Of a stretch of 64,000 bases of DNA, positions 1-8,073 are shown in pieces; the stretch's first letter is position 1, and every line of letters begins with the position of its first letter. The translations under genes were made by a program, and so were the position numbers. Under the pieces are notes generated by a model that saw only the letters and a program-made list of their open reading frames with translations, was not told the origin of the DNA and ran no database searches. Where the stretch lies: positions 1 to 64,000 of the forward strand of contig CAYYIV010000025.1 in assembly GCA_964472095.1 (NCBI GenBank), written 5' to 3'. The DNA is from Pelagibius sp964472095 (lineage in GTDB: Bacteria > Pseudomonadota > Alphaproteobacteria > Kiloniellales > Kiloniellaceae).

Positions 1-65
1 CCCGGCCAAGCGAGCAACGCGAGCGCGAGCCGGGATCCATGGCAGAGGCCGGGTGCCAAGCCCAA

Positions 66-100
66 CCATGGGCCCCGGGTCAAGCCCGGGGTGACAATCG
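66..100. repeat. REP-like palindromic repeat, copy 1
   Basis: A 7-bp perfect inverted repeat CCCCGGG/CCCGGGG (73-79 and 85-91) flanks a TCAAG loop and is followed by GTGACAATCGG. The same layout (GC arm, TCAAG or CTTGT loop, GC arm, TGACA) recurs near 26.7 kb and 43.75 kb. It lies just downstream of the minus-strand glycosyltransferase stop, so it could also end that transcript. Nothing else was recognised in positions 1-146. Confidence 0.6.
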
Positions 101-146
101 GGAGGGTGGGTCGATTGGTGCGACCGGGACGGACGGTCCGCTGAAG

Positions 147-1154
147 TCACCGCAGCGGCTGCAGGTTCTCCAGGAACATCTCGGCGCAGGCGGTCCAGGA
201 GTATTTCAGGGCGTGCGCGCGGCATAGTTCGCGCGGCAGCTTGACGGCTTCGCTCACCGCTTTTCCAAGATCCTCGCTCAGCGAGCCGACGCCGACGCCG
301 TCGACGATGTCGAGCGGGCCCGGCACCGGAAACGCGGCGACCGGCAGGCCGCTGGCGAGAGCCTCCAGCATGACAAGGCCGAAGGTGTCGGTGCGGCTGG
401 GGAAGACGAAGACGTCGCCGGAGGCAAAGTGCGCGGCCAGCTCTTCGCCCTGCTTGGCGCCGGCAAAATAGACCGCCGGGAACTCGGCCTGCAGGGCAGC
501 ACGCTGCGGGCCGTCGCCGACCACCACCTTGGAGCCTTCCAGGTTCAGCTCCAGGAAGGCGCGGATGTTCTTCTCCACCGCCACGCGGCCGACGTAGAGG
601 TGGATCGGCCGCGGCAGATCGAGGGTTTCCAATGCCTGGGGCGCGTCGGGACGGAACAGCACTGTGTCGACGCCGCGGGTCCAATCGACCAGGTTCGTAA
701 AGCCCCAGTCGGTCAGTTCCTTCTTCATCGACTGGGTGGCGACCATGATCCCGTTGGAGGGCTTATGGAACCAGCGCATGAAGGCATAGCCCCAGGAGAC
801 CGGCACCGGCACGCGCGCGCTGAGGTATTCCGGAAATCGGGTGTGGTAGGAGGTGGTGAAGCGTAGGCCGCGCTTGACGCAGTAGTTCCGCACGGCAAGG
901 CCGATCGGGCCTTCGGTGGCGATGTGGATGGCATCGGGCGTCGCGGCCTCGATGCGCTTCCTGAGGCCGAGGCCGGGCAGGATCGCCAGCGGAATCTCCG
1001 GGTAGGAGGGACAGGGAAAGGTGCGGAACAGCTCCGGGCAGATGACCTCGAAGACGTGCCCTTGCCCTTCCAACTCCTCGCGCACGCGGTGCAGGGTGCG
1101 CACCACGCCGTTGATCTGCGGGTACCAGGCGTCGCTCGCCAGCAGGATCTTCAT
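147..1154 (-). CDS. GT4-type glycosyltransferase (MgtA/PimB-like)
   Basis: A 335-residue GT-B glycosyltransferase with an N-terminal acceptor domain starting MKILLASDAWYPQINGVV and a C-terminal nucleotide-sugar domain. Visible family features are HLYVGRVAVEKN at the start of the donor domain and SRTDTFGLVMLEALASG, the GT4 E-x7-E region in which Asp replaces the first acid, as is usual for alpha-mannosyl/glucosyl transferases of the MgtA group. These enzymes add a hexose from UDP- or GDP-sugar to a lipid acceptor at the cytoplasmic face of the membrane. The start lies 15 bp after the stop of the LpxH-like gene, so the two probably form one operon for a glycolipid or envelope glycan. The exact sugar and acceptor cannot be read from sequence. 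Confidence 0.85.
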   Translation of the reverse strand: MKILLASDAWYPQINGVVRTLHRVREELEGQGHVFEVICPELFRTFPCPSYPEIPLAILPGLGLRKRIEAATPDAIHIATEGPIGLAVRNYCVKRGLRFTTSYHTRFPEYLSARVPVPVSWGYAFMRWFHKPSNGIMVATQSMKKELTDWGFTNLVDWTRGVDTVLFRPDAPQALETLDLPRPIHLYVGRVAVEKNIRAFLELNLEGSKVVVGDGPQRAALQAEFPAVYFAGAKQGEELAAHFASGDVFVFPSRTDTFGLVMLEALASGLPVAAFPVPGPLDIVDGVGVGSLSEDLGKAVSEAVKLPRELCRAHALKYSWTACAEMFLENLQPLR

Positions 1155-1169
1155 CGGGCGGCCGGAGCC

Positions 1170-1967
1170 TCAGGCCGCCGCCGAGACCGGCTGCAGCATG
1201 GGGAAGGCGCGCAGCTCCGCCCAGGGCAGGATCTCCAGGCGGCCGTCCATGTGCTCGACCAGGGCGGTGCAGCTTTCCACCCAGTCGCCGTCGTTGATGT
1301 AGAGCACGCCGTCGATCATGCGCATCTCGGCCAGGTGGATGTGGCCGCAGACGACGCCGTCGACGTCGTGGCGCTTGGCCTCGGCCACCACCGCCTCCTC
1401 GAAGTTGCTGATGAACTGCACCGCGTTCTTCACCCGGTGCTTCAGGTAGGCCGACAGCGACCAGTAGCCGAAGCCGAGCTTGCGGCGCAGAAAGTTGAAC
1501 CAGGTGTTCACGTGCAGCATGGTGACGTAGGCCCAGTCGCCGAGCAGCGCCAGCCAGCGCGCGTACTTCACGATGCCGTCGAACTCGTCGCCGTGGATCA
1601 CCAGCAGGCGCTTGCCGTCGGCGGTCTCGTGGATCGCCTCCTTGGTCACCTCGACGCCGCCGAAGTGCATGCCGAGGTAGCCCCGCAGCACCTCGTCGTG
1701 GTTTCCGGGCACGTAGATGAGCCGCATGCCCTTGCGCACCTTGCGCAGCAGCTTCTGCACCACGTCGTTGTGCGCCTGCGGCCAGTACCAGGTGCGCTTC
1801 AGGCGCCAGCCGTCGAAGATGTCGCCGACCAGGTAGAGCGTCTCGCAGTCGCAGTGCTTCAGGAAGTCGAGCAGGTAGTCCGCCTTGCAGCCCCGCGTCC
1901 CGAGATGGACGTCGGAGATGAAGATCGTGCGGTAGCGCGAAGCGCGCGGGGGTGCCAGGCCGTCCAT
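1170..1967 (-). CDS. LpxH-like UDP-2,3-diacylglucosamine diphosphatase family metallophosphoesterase
   Basis: A 265-residue calcineurin-type metallophosphoesterase. All five metal-binding blocks are visible: SDVHLG (D19, H21), VGDIFDGW (D49, D52), GNHDE (N89, H90), HGDEFD (H125, D127) and GHIH (H209, H211). Length and motif spacing match the LpxH-like group, which hydrolyses UDP-2,3-diacylglucosamine to lipid X in lipid A synthesis. Many alphaproteobacteria carry several such paralogues, some of unknown substrate, and use LpxI for lipid A, so the substrate is not certain. Pairing with a glycosyltransferase suggests envelope lipid work. The first Met (1967) is followed by about 12 non-conserved residues. 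Confidence 0.8.
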   Translation of the reverse strand: MDGLAPPRASRYRTIFISDVHLGTRGCKADYLLDFLKHCDCETLYLVGDIFDGWRLKRTWYWPQAHNDVVQKLLRKVRKGMRLIYVPGNHDEVLRGYLGMHFGGVEVTKEAIHETADGKRLLVIHGDEFDGIVKYARWLALLGDWAYVTMLHVNTWFNFLRRKLGFGYWSLSAYLKHRVKNAVQFISNFEEAVVAEAKRHDVDGVVCGHIHLAEMRMIDGVLYINDGDWVESCTALVEHMDGRLEILPWAELRAFPMLQPVSAAA

Positions 1968-2021
1968 GTCTCGACTCCGCAGAAATCGAACAGATCACAA
2001 AAAGCAGCGATCTTTCTGCGG

Positions 2022-2049
2022 CTTATAACAATATGTTGTTGCAGTACAA
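2022..2049 (-). promoter_or_regulatory. candidate sigma-70 promoter for the LpxH-like/glycosyltransferase operon
   Basis: Read on the minus strand, TTGTAC (2049-2044) and TATAAG (2027-2022) are separated by 16 bp, close to a -35/-10 pair. They lie about 55-80 bp upstream of the start at 1967. An imperfect palindrome AACAA-tatg-TTGTT (2027-2040) sits within the spacer and could be an operator. Prediction from sequence only. Confidence 0.45.
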
Positions 2050-2084
2050 GGCCTAGAGGACAAGTCGGCCCAAATATAATGGCA

Positions 2085-2102
2085 CCGTCATCACAGTGTC
2101 AT
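2085..2102 (+). promoter_or_regulatory. PHO-box-like PhoB site upstream of the phosphonate operon
   Basis: CCGTCAT-CACA-GTGTCAT is two 7-bp direct repeats with a 4-bp spacer, each one mismatch from the known PhoB half-site CTGTCAT with its standard spacing. A -10-like TACATA begins at 2108, about where one sits when PhoB replaces the -35 element. The site is about 185 bp upstream of the GTG start at 2287 and would make the operon phosphate-starvation inducible. A perfect TATAAT at 2075-2080 lacks a matching -35. The rest of the 1968-2286 gap shows no gene. Confidence 0.5.
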
Positions 2103-2286
2103 GGAAAGTACATATTGGATCGGTTCTTGGTTAAATTCTTGCCTTCATTGGTGTCGCGCCGAGAGGCGGCTGGCGACTTCATCAGGGCGCCACGAAACTG
2201 TAAACACACCGGCCCTGTACGCCGCGCCCTGCGCTGGCTACAAGACAACGGCAACCGATAGATCCAGCGATTCCTCCGGAGCAGCC

Positions 2287-3042
2287 GTGAATCATACGCC
2301 GCAGCCGCGCTATGCCGTCTACTACGCCCCGCCCGCCACCGGCGCGCTCTGGCGCCTGGCCCAGACCTGGCTGGGTCGCGATTGCGAGAGTGGCGAGAGG
2401 CTGGCGCAGCCGAAGCTCGACGGCTGGACGGCCGAGGAGGTCGCGGCGGCAACCGAGAGCCCGCGGCACTACGGTTTCCACGCCACCCTGAAAGCGCCCT
2501 TCCGTCTGGCTCCCGGAATTTCCCTGCGCGACCTGCACAACAGGCTGGCCGCCTTCGCCAGCCGCCAGCAGGCCCTCCAGGCGCCGCCCCTGAAGGTTTC
2601 GGCCATCGGCCCCTTCATTGCCCTCACCTTTTCCGCCTCCGCGCACGAGATGCAGGCCCTGGCCGCAGCGGCGGTGACCGAGCTCGACGACCTGCGTGCG
2701 CCACCGGCGCCTGCGGACCTGCAGCGCCGGCTCGGCAAGGGATTGACGCCGCGCCAGGAGGAGCTGCTGCACCGCTGGGGCTATCCCTACGTGCTGGAGG
2801 AGTTCCGCTTCCACATGACCCTGACCGGGCCGCTGGCCGAGGCGAAACGGCGCGAGCGCCTGCAGACGCAGCTCGCCGCGCTGTTCCGGCCAGTCCTTAC
2901 CGAGCCCGTTCCGGTGAGCGAGATCTGCCTCTATAGTCAGGCGGATTCAGACCAGCCTTTCCTGCTCGCGGAGCGCTTCCGCTTCGGCGGCGCGCCGGCA
3001 AGGGCAGGCGGCGACACAGCACAGGGACAGACCATCGCATGA
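2287..3042 (+). CDS. DUF1045 family phosphonate-operon protein (2H phosphoesterase-like)
   Basis: A 251-residue protein beginning with GTG at 2287, chosen because GGAG lies 5 nt upstream and because conserved sequence begins at PQPRYAVYYAPP; the longer reading from 2101 adds unconserved residues and would overlap the PHO-box region. The sequence matches the DUF1045/putative phosphonate metabolism family, which has a 2H-phosphoesterase-like layout: HYGFHATLKAPF (first H-x-T/S) and FRFHMTLTGPL (second H-x-T). The biochemical role is not established, but the family is regularly found in C-P lyase or phosphonate operons next to phnN. Its last codon overlaps the phnZ start (ATGA), showing translational coupling. 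Confidence 0.85.
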   Translation: MNHTPQPRYAVYYAPPATGALWRLAQTWLGRDCESGERLAQPKLDGWTAEEVAAATESPRHYGFHATLKAPFRLAPGISLRDLHNRLAAFASRQQALQAPPLKVSAIGPFIALTFSASAHEMQALAAAAVTELDDLRAPPAPADLQRRLGKGLTPRQEELLHRWGYPYVLEEFRFHMTLTGPLAEAKRRERLQTQLAALFRPVLTEPVPVSEICLYSQADSDQPFLLAERFRFGGAPARAGGDTAQGQTIA

Positions 3043-3626
3043 TCGCCCCGCTCCGCAGCGAAGAAGCCGCCGCCGACCCCGTCGACCACCTGCTGGGCTT
3101 GCTCGCCGAGCTGGGCAACGACCGCTACGGCGGCGAGGACGTCAGCCAGCTCACCCATGCCCTGCAGTGCGCGACCTTCGCCCAGCAGAGCGGCGCCTCC
3201 GACAGCCTGGTCGCGGCGGCGCTGCTGCACGACATCGGCCATTTGGTGAACCCCAAGGACGAAGGCGCCACGCTGCGCGGCATCGACGCCGCCCACGAGA
3301 AGGTCGGCGCCGCTTACCTGGCGCGCTGGTTCGGTCCGGCGGTCACCGCGCCGGTGGCCCAGCACGTCGCCGCCAAGCGCTATCTCTGCCACGCCGAGGA
3401 CGGCTACTTCGCACAGCTTTCCGACGAGTCGGTGCGCAGTCTCCAGGTGCAGGGCGGCCCGTACAGCGCCGAGGAGGCCAAGGCCTTCCTCACCCGCCCC
3501 TACGCCGAGGCGGCCGTCGCGCTGCGTCGCTGGGACGAGCTGGCGAAAGACCCGGAGATGCGCACGCCGCGCCTGGAAGACTTCCGGCCCGTTCTCGAAC
3601 GCGCCGAGCGCCGAAGCGGGGGCTGA
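3039..3626 (+). CDS. phnZ: PhnZ-type HD-domain mixed-valent diiron oxygenase
   Basis: A 195-residue HD protein of the phosphonate-degradation HDIG family. Ligand-type residues follow the PhnZ pattern: Y30-x-x-E33 (lid Tyr/Glu), H40, H64-D65, H86, H109 and D166; the Y/E/H/HD spacing equals that recalled for marine PhnZ (Y24, E27, H34, H58-D59). PhnZ cleaves the C-P bond of (R)-2-amino-1-hydroxyethylphosphonate to glycine and phosphate using O2 and a mixed-valent di-iron centre. It starts in an ATGA overlap with DUF1045 and is followed after one nucleotide by phnN. Its usual partner PhnY, which makes the hydroxylated substrate, is not in this window. Confidence 0.85.
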   Translation: MIAPLRSEEAAADPVDHLLGLLAELGNDRYGGEDVSQLTHALQCATFAQQSGASDSLVAAALLHDIGHLVNPKDEGATLRGIDAAHEKVGAAYLARWFGPAVTAPVAQHVAAKRYLCHAEDGYFAQLSDESVRSLQVQGGPYSAEEAKAFLTRPYAEAAVALRRWDELAKDPEMRTPRLEDFRPVLERAERRSGG

Positions 3627-3627
3627 C

Positions 3628-4200
3628 TTGACGGAGGCCGCGACAAGCCCCAGGGGGCGCCTGGTCCTGGTGGTCGGGCCGAGCGGCGCCGGCAAGGACA
3701 GCGTCATCGAAGGCGCTCGCCAGGCCCTCGCGGACCGTCCGGAGTTCGTCTTTCCGCGCCGTATCATCACCCGCCGCAGCGATCCCGGCAGCGAGGATCA
3801 CCTCACGCTGACAGAGGCGGAGTTCGCAGCGCAGCGAGAGGCCGGCGCCTTCTTCCTGCACTGGCGCGCGCACGGCCTCCACTACGCCCTGCCCGCAGCA
3901 GTCGCCGACGCCCTCGGCAGCGGCCGCTCGGTGATCGCCAATGTTTCCCGCGCGGTGATCGAGGAGGCACGCCGCCGGCACCCGGCGACCACGGTGGTCG
4001 TCGTCACGGCGCCGCCGGAGGTGCTGGCCGAGCGTCTGCTGGCGCGCGGCCGCGAGGATGCCGCCGCGGTGCAGGGCCGCCTCGCCCGCAGTGCCGCCCA
4101 ACCGAGCGGGGCCGGCGTGGTCACGCTGATGAACGACGGGCCGCTGGAAGCCACCGTCGCGCGCTTTCTCGAGGTGCTGAAAGCACCGGCCGCGGCGTAG
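3628..4200 (+). CDS. phnN: ribose 1,5-bisphosphate phosphokinase PhnN
   Basis: A 190-residue guanylate-kinase-like P-loop enzyme. Walker A is GPSGAGKDS (residues 17-25), with Asp after the Lys as is typical of PhnN, followed by RRIITRRSDPGSEDHL and FFLHWRAHGLHYALP, the conserved nucleobase/substrate region of the family. PhnN phosphorylates ribose 1,5-bisphosphate to PRPP and normally serves the C-P lyase pathway. The start is TTG at 3628, one nucleotide after the phnZ stop; no better start fits the P-loop position. No C-P lyase genes (phnG-M) lie in the window, so PhnN here is paired with an oxidative phosphonatase. Confidence 0.88.
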   Translation: MTEAATSPRGRLVLVVGPSGAGKDSVIEGARQALADRPEFVFPRRIITRRSDPGSEDHLTLTEAEFAAQREAGAFFLHWRAHGLHYALPAAVADALGSGRSVIANVSRAVIEEARRRHPATTVVVVTAPPEVLAERLLARGREDAAAVQGRLARSAAQPSGAGVVTLMNDGPLEATVARFLEVLKAPAAA

Positions 4201-4350
4201 CCGGCCCCGCGCGCGAAATTTCCGACGCCTGTCTGAAACCGCTTCCCGCCAGCCCGCGTAGGTTTGAGCAGGAAGCCGATTTCGCTTCCCTGGGCGGCCG
4301 AAAGAGCGAAGCCGCCGGCAGAAGACAATCTGTGGTTAAGGAAGCATTAG

Positions 4351-4665
4351 ATGTTTGCCGTTGATATTCATCCAACTTCATTCTACGCCCGGTTCTCCGG
4401 GCTGGCTCGCCGCACCCGCAGCAAGAGCGTTTACACCATGGATCAGAGAGATACAGCACATCAGCCGCAGGACCTGATCTGCGGTGCCCTCGCCGAGATG
4501 CTCCCCTCGACCGCCGAGGAGATCGCAAAGGCGACCAGCCTCGATTTCGTCACCGTTTCCGCCTGCCTGGACCAACTGGCAGGCCGCTATCGCGTGATGT
4601 TCAATCCCCTCACCAAGCGCTTCAGCCTGCCGCGGCACCGTTCCGCCCCCGGGCTCGCCGCCTGA
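4351..4665 (+). CDS. small hypothetical protein with winged-helix-like core
   Basis: A 104-residue protein not assigned to a named family. The core from about residue 36 to 92 (QDLICGALAEMLPSTAEEIA, then a short turn and SLDFVTVSACLDQL) looks like a winged helix-turn-helix: two helices, a recognition-like helix and a basic hairpin (RYRVMFNPLTKRFSL). The start at 4351 is supported by AAGGAAG about 7 nt upstream; an internal Met (position 4438) would drop 29 basic residues. It lies 150 bp downstream of phnN on the same strand. A regulator role is only an inference from the fold-like pattern. Confidence 0.55.
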   Translation: MFAVDIHPTSFYARFSGLARRTRSKSVYTMDQRDTAHQPQDLICGALAEMLPSTAEEIAKATSLDFVTVSACLDQLAGRYRVMFNPLTKRFSLPRHRSAPGLAA

Positions 4666-4700
4666 GCCTGAAGCACCGGAACCGCTTCTCTTCCGCCGCG

Positions 4701-4736
4701 GCCCGCCACCGGCAAATTCAAGGCCGGCGGCGGGGC
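4701..4736. terminator. GC-rich hairpin after the small winged-helix-like gene
   Basis: GCCCGCCaCCGGC (4701-4713) pairs with GCCGGcGGCGGGGC (4723-4736) with one mismatch and a loop of about nine bases. No T-tract follows, so it is at best a weak or Rho-assisted terminator between the gene ending at 4665 and the one starting at 4869. Confidence 0.35.
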
Positions 4737-4868
4737 GGCGGGGCCAGGCAACCATCTTCGCCCGATCTGCGTTGCATCTTCGTCCGACCCGCCGACGATC
4801 TTTGTTAGCGGCGAATTAACCGCTTCTTTCCATCTCTCTGCTGGAATTGATCCTGAGGAGCTAGATCC

Positions 4869-5678
4869 ATGCTGTTCAGAGCACTTTCAGTTGTCCTACT
4901 GATCCTGACGGGCTTGGCGGCCACGCCGGCAACGGCACAACATCGCGACATACAGCATCGCGACATGGCGGAGCTCGCCTCGCGCGACCATCCGCTGCCG
5001 CTCGCCACCGACTTCAACCTGATCACCGCCATCGACGTCTCGGACTCCATCACCCGCAACGACGAGTGGCTGCAGTACAGCGGCCTGGCGCGCGGCGTGG
5101 TCGATGCCGAGTTCCTCGGCCGCATCGCCGAGGGCGCCGAGCAGCGCATCGGCTTCGTCGCCTTCACCTGGTCGAGCGGCGGCCAGGTCGCGGTAGTGGT
5201 GCCCTGGACCGTGATCGAGACCCGCGCCGATGCCGAGCGCGTGGCCGCGCAGCTGAATGGCGCCCCGCGCATCGATCGCTCGGCCTTCGGCCGCTACCGC
5301 CCCCTCTCCTCCAGCGTGGACCGCAACCGCGGCGGCATGACCGACATCGCCGAAGCGATCGAGGCCGCCGTGCGCCTCAGCGTGGCGGCGCCCTACGCGG
5401 CCCCCCGCTCGGTCGTCAATATCCTCTCCAACGGCGTCGACAACAACGGCCAGGATCCCACCGTGGTGCGCGACAACGCGATCCGCATGGGCATCACCCT
5501 CAACGGCATCGTGTTCGGCGACCGCGACGAGCTGCCCGACTATTTCCGCCAGAACGTCATCGGCGGCCCCGGCGCCTTCCTGATGACGGTGAACAAGCCC
5601 GAAGACCTGCCCTCCGCCCTGGAGAAGAAGTTCTGGCAGGACCTCGTCGCCGGGCTCGATCTGCCCGCCGCCGGCTGA
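4869..5678 (+). CDS. secreted DUF1194 von Willebrand A-domain protein
   Basis: A 269-residue exported protein. Residues 1-23 form a signal peptide (MLFRALSVVLLILTGLAATP, cleavage near ATA-Q). The mature part begins its VWA domain with LITAIDVSDSIT, containing the MIDAS D-x-S-x-S, and continues through GFVAFTWSSGG and SRSVVNILSNGVDNNG, as in the DUF1194 family common in alphaproteobacteria. Members bind a metal ion and probably mediate protein contacts in the periplasm; no enzymatic role is known. GAGGAG lies about 9 nt before the ATG. The gene is convergent with the TTC38-like gene, leaving only 30 bp between stops. Confidence 0.85.
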   Translation: MLFRALSVVLLILTGLAATPATAQHRDIQHRDMAELASRDHPLPLATDFNLITAIDVSDSITRNDEWLQYSGLARGVVDAEFLGRIAEGAEQRIGFVAFTWSSGGQVAVVVPWTVIETRADAERVAAQLNGAPRIDRSAFGRYRPLSSSVDRNRGGMTDIAEAIEAAVRLSVAAPYAAPRSVVNILSNGVDNNGQDPTVVRDNAIRMGITLNGIVFGDRDELPDYFRQNVIGGPGAFLMTVNKPEDLPSALEKKFWQDLVAGLDLPAAG

Positions 5679-5708
5679 TCCCGAACCACGGCATCACTGC
5701 CGCGGCGC

Positions 5709-7058
5709 TCAAATCGCCGCGATCCCGATAGCCTCGGCCGAGCAGCGCGACGCGATCTGCCGGTAGCGGCGGTTCAGCGGGCTCTCCGGCTTCATTCCAA
5801 TACGTTCGTTGGCCAGCGCCCGCAGCAGCGCGTAGTGGTTGTCGCGCCGCGCCGCCTCGATCAGCGTGAGGTCGAAGACGTCGCGCTGGGCATGGCTGCC
5901 ACCAAAGCGGTTGAGGCGGCTGCGCAGCGGACGCAGCAGACCGATGCAGGTGGCATAGTCGCCGCGGCCGAAGGCGCGCAGGGCGGCACAGAGCGGATAG
6001 CCGACCTCCCAGGTCATGCGTGCGTTGCCGGTGCTGCCGCTCATCGCCTGCTGCTGGGCCGCGAGCAGCGCATCGGCTGCCTTGTCGCGGCCGTCGGCGA
6101 CGAAGGCCATCATGGCGTGGGCGTCATTGAAGGCATAGAAGCCGTCGGCGGCCAGAGGCTCCCAGCAGTCGGCCAGCTCGTGCCAGCGCTGGCCAACGTC
6201 GACGCCACGCAGGTGGAGGCGCCACAACAGCGCCGAGGCGTCGATAAGATCGAGCACGATGCGCGACGGCGTTGCGCGGACCGCTTCGTCGTAGAGCGCC
6301 AGCACACGATGATTCTGGTCGAGGTCCAGGTGGAACAGCGCCAGGTGCCACCAGTTGTGCACGGCGAAGAAATTGTCCTCGGCCCAGAACTGCCGGCGCC
6401 GGACCATCCAGTCGATGCCGTCCTCCTGGCGGCCCTGCATCTCCATGACGTGGGCCACGGCATGCTGGGCCCAGGCGTCCCACGGGTTGAGGTCGATGGC
6501 CCAACGGCCGGTCTCCTCGGCCCGCCGGTAGTCGCCGCACTCCTCGAGGCCGAAAGCGTACATGCCGAGCAACGCATGGTAGCCCGGATCGTCGCTCGAC
6601 CACTCGGGCAGAACCCGGGCGACCTGGTCACGCAGGTTGCGGGCATCGCCGACATAGAAACTGGAAAGGTGGAGCACCTGCACGGCCAGGGCATCTCGCG
6701 GATAGTTGGTGAGCACCTCCTCCAATGCCGTGATCGCGCCCTCCCAGCTGCCCTCCATGAATTGCCGCAGGGCCACCAGGTGGCGCCGCTCACGGGCGTT
6801 ACTGCCCAATCCGGCCACGGCGTCAAAGCTTGCACGCGCCTCTGGCTGGGCCTGAGCCTCTGTGGAAAGCACATGGATATAGGCGCGAAAGCAGTGTGCG
6901 ATGACGAATTCGGGGGAGTCCGCGATGGCCCGCTCGATAGTGGCCAAGGGATCGCCGCGATAACACTGCAGCTCGGCAAGCGCCTGTTCGTAAAGCGTAA
7001 CGGCCGTGTCGGAGGCGCCGCTGATGGGCTCCCCCCGTGCATCGACGCGTGTGATCAT
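5709..7058 (-). CDS. TTC38-like tetratricopeptide repeat protein
   Basis: A 449-residue protein of the tetratricopeptide repeat protein 38 family. Characteristic stretches include LNPWDAWAQHAVAHVMEMQGR, FAVHNWWHLALFHLD and AFNDAHAMMAF, with TPR-like helical pairs throughout (for example ALYDEAVRATPSRIVLDLIDASALLWRL in two parts). No signal peptide is present, so it is probably cytoplasmic. The biochemical role of bacterial TTC38 proteins is not known; TPRs suggest protein binding. On the minus strand an ACTATAGT motif (7100-7107), usable as a -10 element, lies about 42 bp upstream of the start. Confidence 0.82.
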   Translation of the reverse strand: MITRVDARGEPISGASDTAVTLYEQALAELQCYRGDPLATIERAIADSPEFVIAHCFRAYIHVLSTEAQAQPEARASFDAVAGLGSNARERRHLVALRQFMEGSWEGAITALEEVLTNYPRDALAVQVLHLSSFYVGDARNLRDQVARVLPEWSSDDPGYHALLGMYAFGLEECGDYRRAEETGRWAIDLNPWDAWAQHAVAHVMEMQGRQEDGIDWMVRRRQFWAEDNFFAVHNWWHLALFHLDLDQNHRVLALYDEAVRATPSRIVLDLIDASALLWRLHLRGVDVGQRWHELADCWEPLAADGFYAFNDAHAMMAFVADGRDKAADALLAAQQQAMSGSTGNARMTWEVGYPLCAALRAFGRGDYATCIGLLRPLRSRLNRFGGSHAQRDVFDLTLIEAARRDNHYALLRALANERIGMKPESPLNRRYRQIASRCSAEAIGIAAI

Positions 7059-7204
7059 CTGTCTCTCTCTGGTTGCATCCGGCGCGGCTTATCGACTGCA
7101 CTATAGTACAGGGCATCGGCCCCGGCTGCGGGGCAGCGACCCAACTTTGTGCGAAAGACCACAGTGCTACACTTGAAACAGAGCGCGGTGGAACCCGCCG
7201 CCGT

Positions 7205-8038
7205 TCACCTGATTGCGTCGTTCAGCGCCCAGTCGTATGCGGTGCCGTCGATGGCGTCGTGCTGCGCCAGTTCCGCCGCCAAACCTGGCTCGGCATAGCG
7301 GCGCAGGTGCGCCAGCAACCCCGCCGTGGACCCGCCGAAGTCCTCCAGAAACCAGTCGTAGATCTTCGAGACGATGACCCGGCCATCGCGCAGGGCGACG
7401 CCGCGCGGATGGTTGATGTAGGCACGCGCCGCCGCGTCCAGCCGTTCGCCGATATCGGCGCCGCGGAAGGCAGCCGTGGCGAGGTCGGGGCAGCCGAGGG
7501 AGGCGCAGTTGACCGCGTAGTGGATGCGGGCATCGCGCCAGATCGGCCGCAGGATCCGGTGCTCGATGTCGTTGAGGGTCAGCGCCTCGCCATCCACCGT
7601 AACCACGGCCGCCCCCCAGGGCCCGTCGGCAAACCAGCCCGGCGAGATGTCGATGTCGCGGATCGAGGCGACGGGGTAATGCCTGGCCACAACCTGCAGG
7701 GTCACGGCGTTGTAGAGGTTGATCCAATAGGCCAGCTGTTGATCGCGGCCGTAGCGGTCGACCGGTACCGCCGCGAGCTCCTCCACCACCCGGTCGAGCG
7801 ATGCGGCCTCGGTGCCAGCGAGAGCCCGGTAGTCGACCCGGTTGATGCCGTCCGGCCCCGCGACCACGACGCGGCCCAGCAGGGCATCCCAGCGTTCGAA
7901 ATCGAGGGCGGCACCGCTGTCGGGGTCGTGCTGCTGCCAGCGCGGCCAGAGGTCCGCCGAGGGCGCGAAGAGTCGCTCGGCCGAGGTGAAGGCGGTGAGT
8001 GCGAGAACAAGGCAGACAGAGAGCAGGAGCCGGCGCAT
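7205..8038 (-). CDS. secreted DUF547 domain protein
   Basis: A 277-residue exported protein. The start is placed at ATG 8038 because AGGA lies just upstream and because residues 1-20 (MRRLLLSVCLVLALTAFTSA) form a clean signal peptide; the longer reading to 8131 adds an unlikely N-terminus. The DUF547 core is visible as RYGRDQQLAYWINLYNAVTLQ and HYAVNCASLGCPDL, whose Cys fits the papain-like catalytic Cys proposed for the family, plus IYDWFLEDFGG near the end. DUF547 proteins are periplasmic or membrane-attached and of unknown function in bacteria. Divergent from the PrpF gene at 8193. Confidence 0.85.
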   Translation of the reverse strand: MRRLLLSVCLVLALTAFTSAERLFAPSADLWPRWQQHDPDSGAALDFERWDALLGRVVVAGPDGINRVDYRALAGTEAASLDRVVEELAAVPVDRYGRDQQLAYWINLYNAVTLQVVARHYPVASIRDIDISPGWFADGPWGAAVVTVDGEALTLNDIEHRILRPIWRDARIHYAVNCASLGCPDLATAAFRGADIGERLDAAARAYINHPRGVALRDGRVIVSKIYDWFLEDFGGSTAGLLAHLRRYAEPGLAAELAQHDAIDGTAYDWALNDAIR

Positions 8039-8073
8039 GGCATTCCTAAGCGAGTGGATGGGGCTTGAGAGCC

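Noticed and set aside
924..2261. 445-codon plus-strand ORF (and many similar long ORFs opposite real genes)
   Set aside because: It is antisense to the LpxH-like and glycosyltransferase genes, which have full motif sets; in this GC range antisense frames stay open by codon bias.
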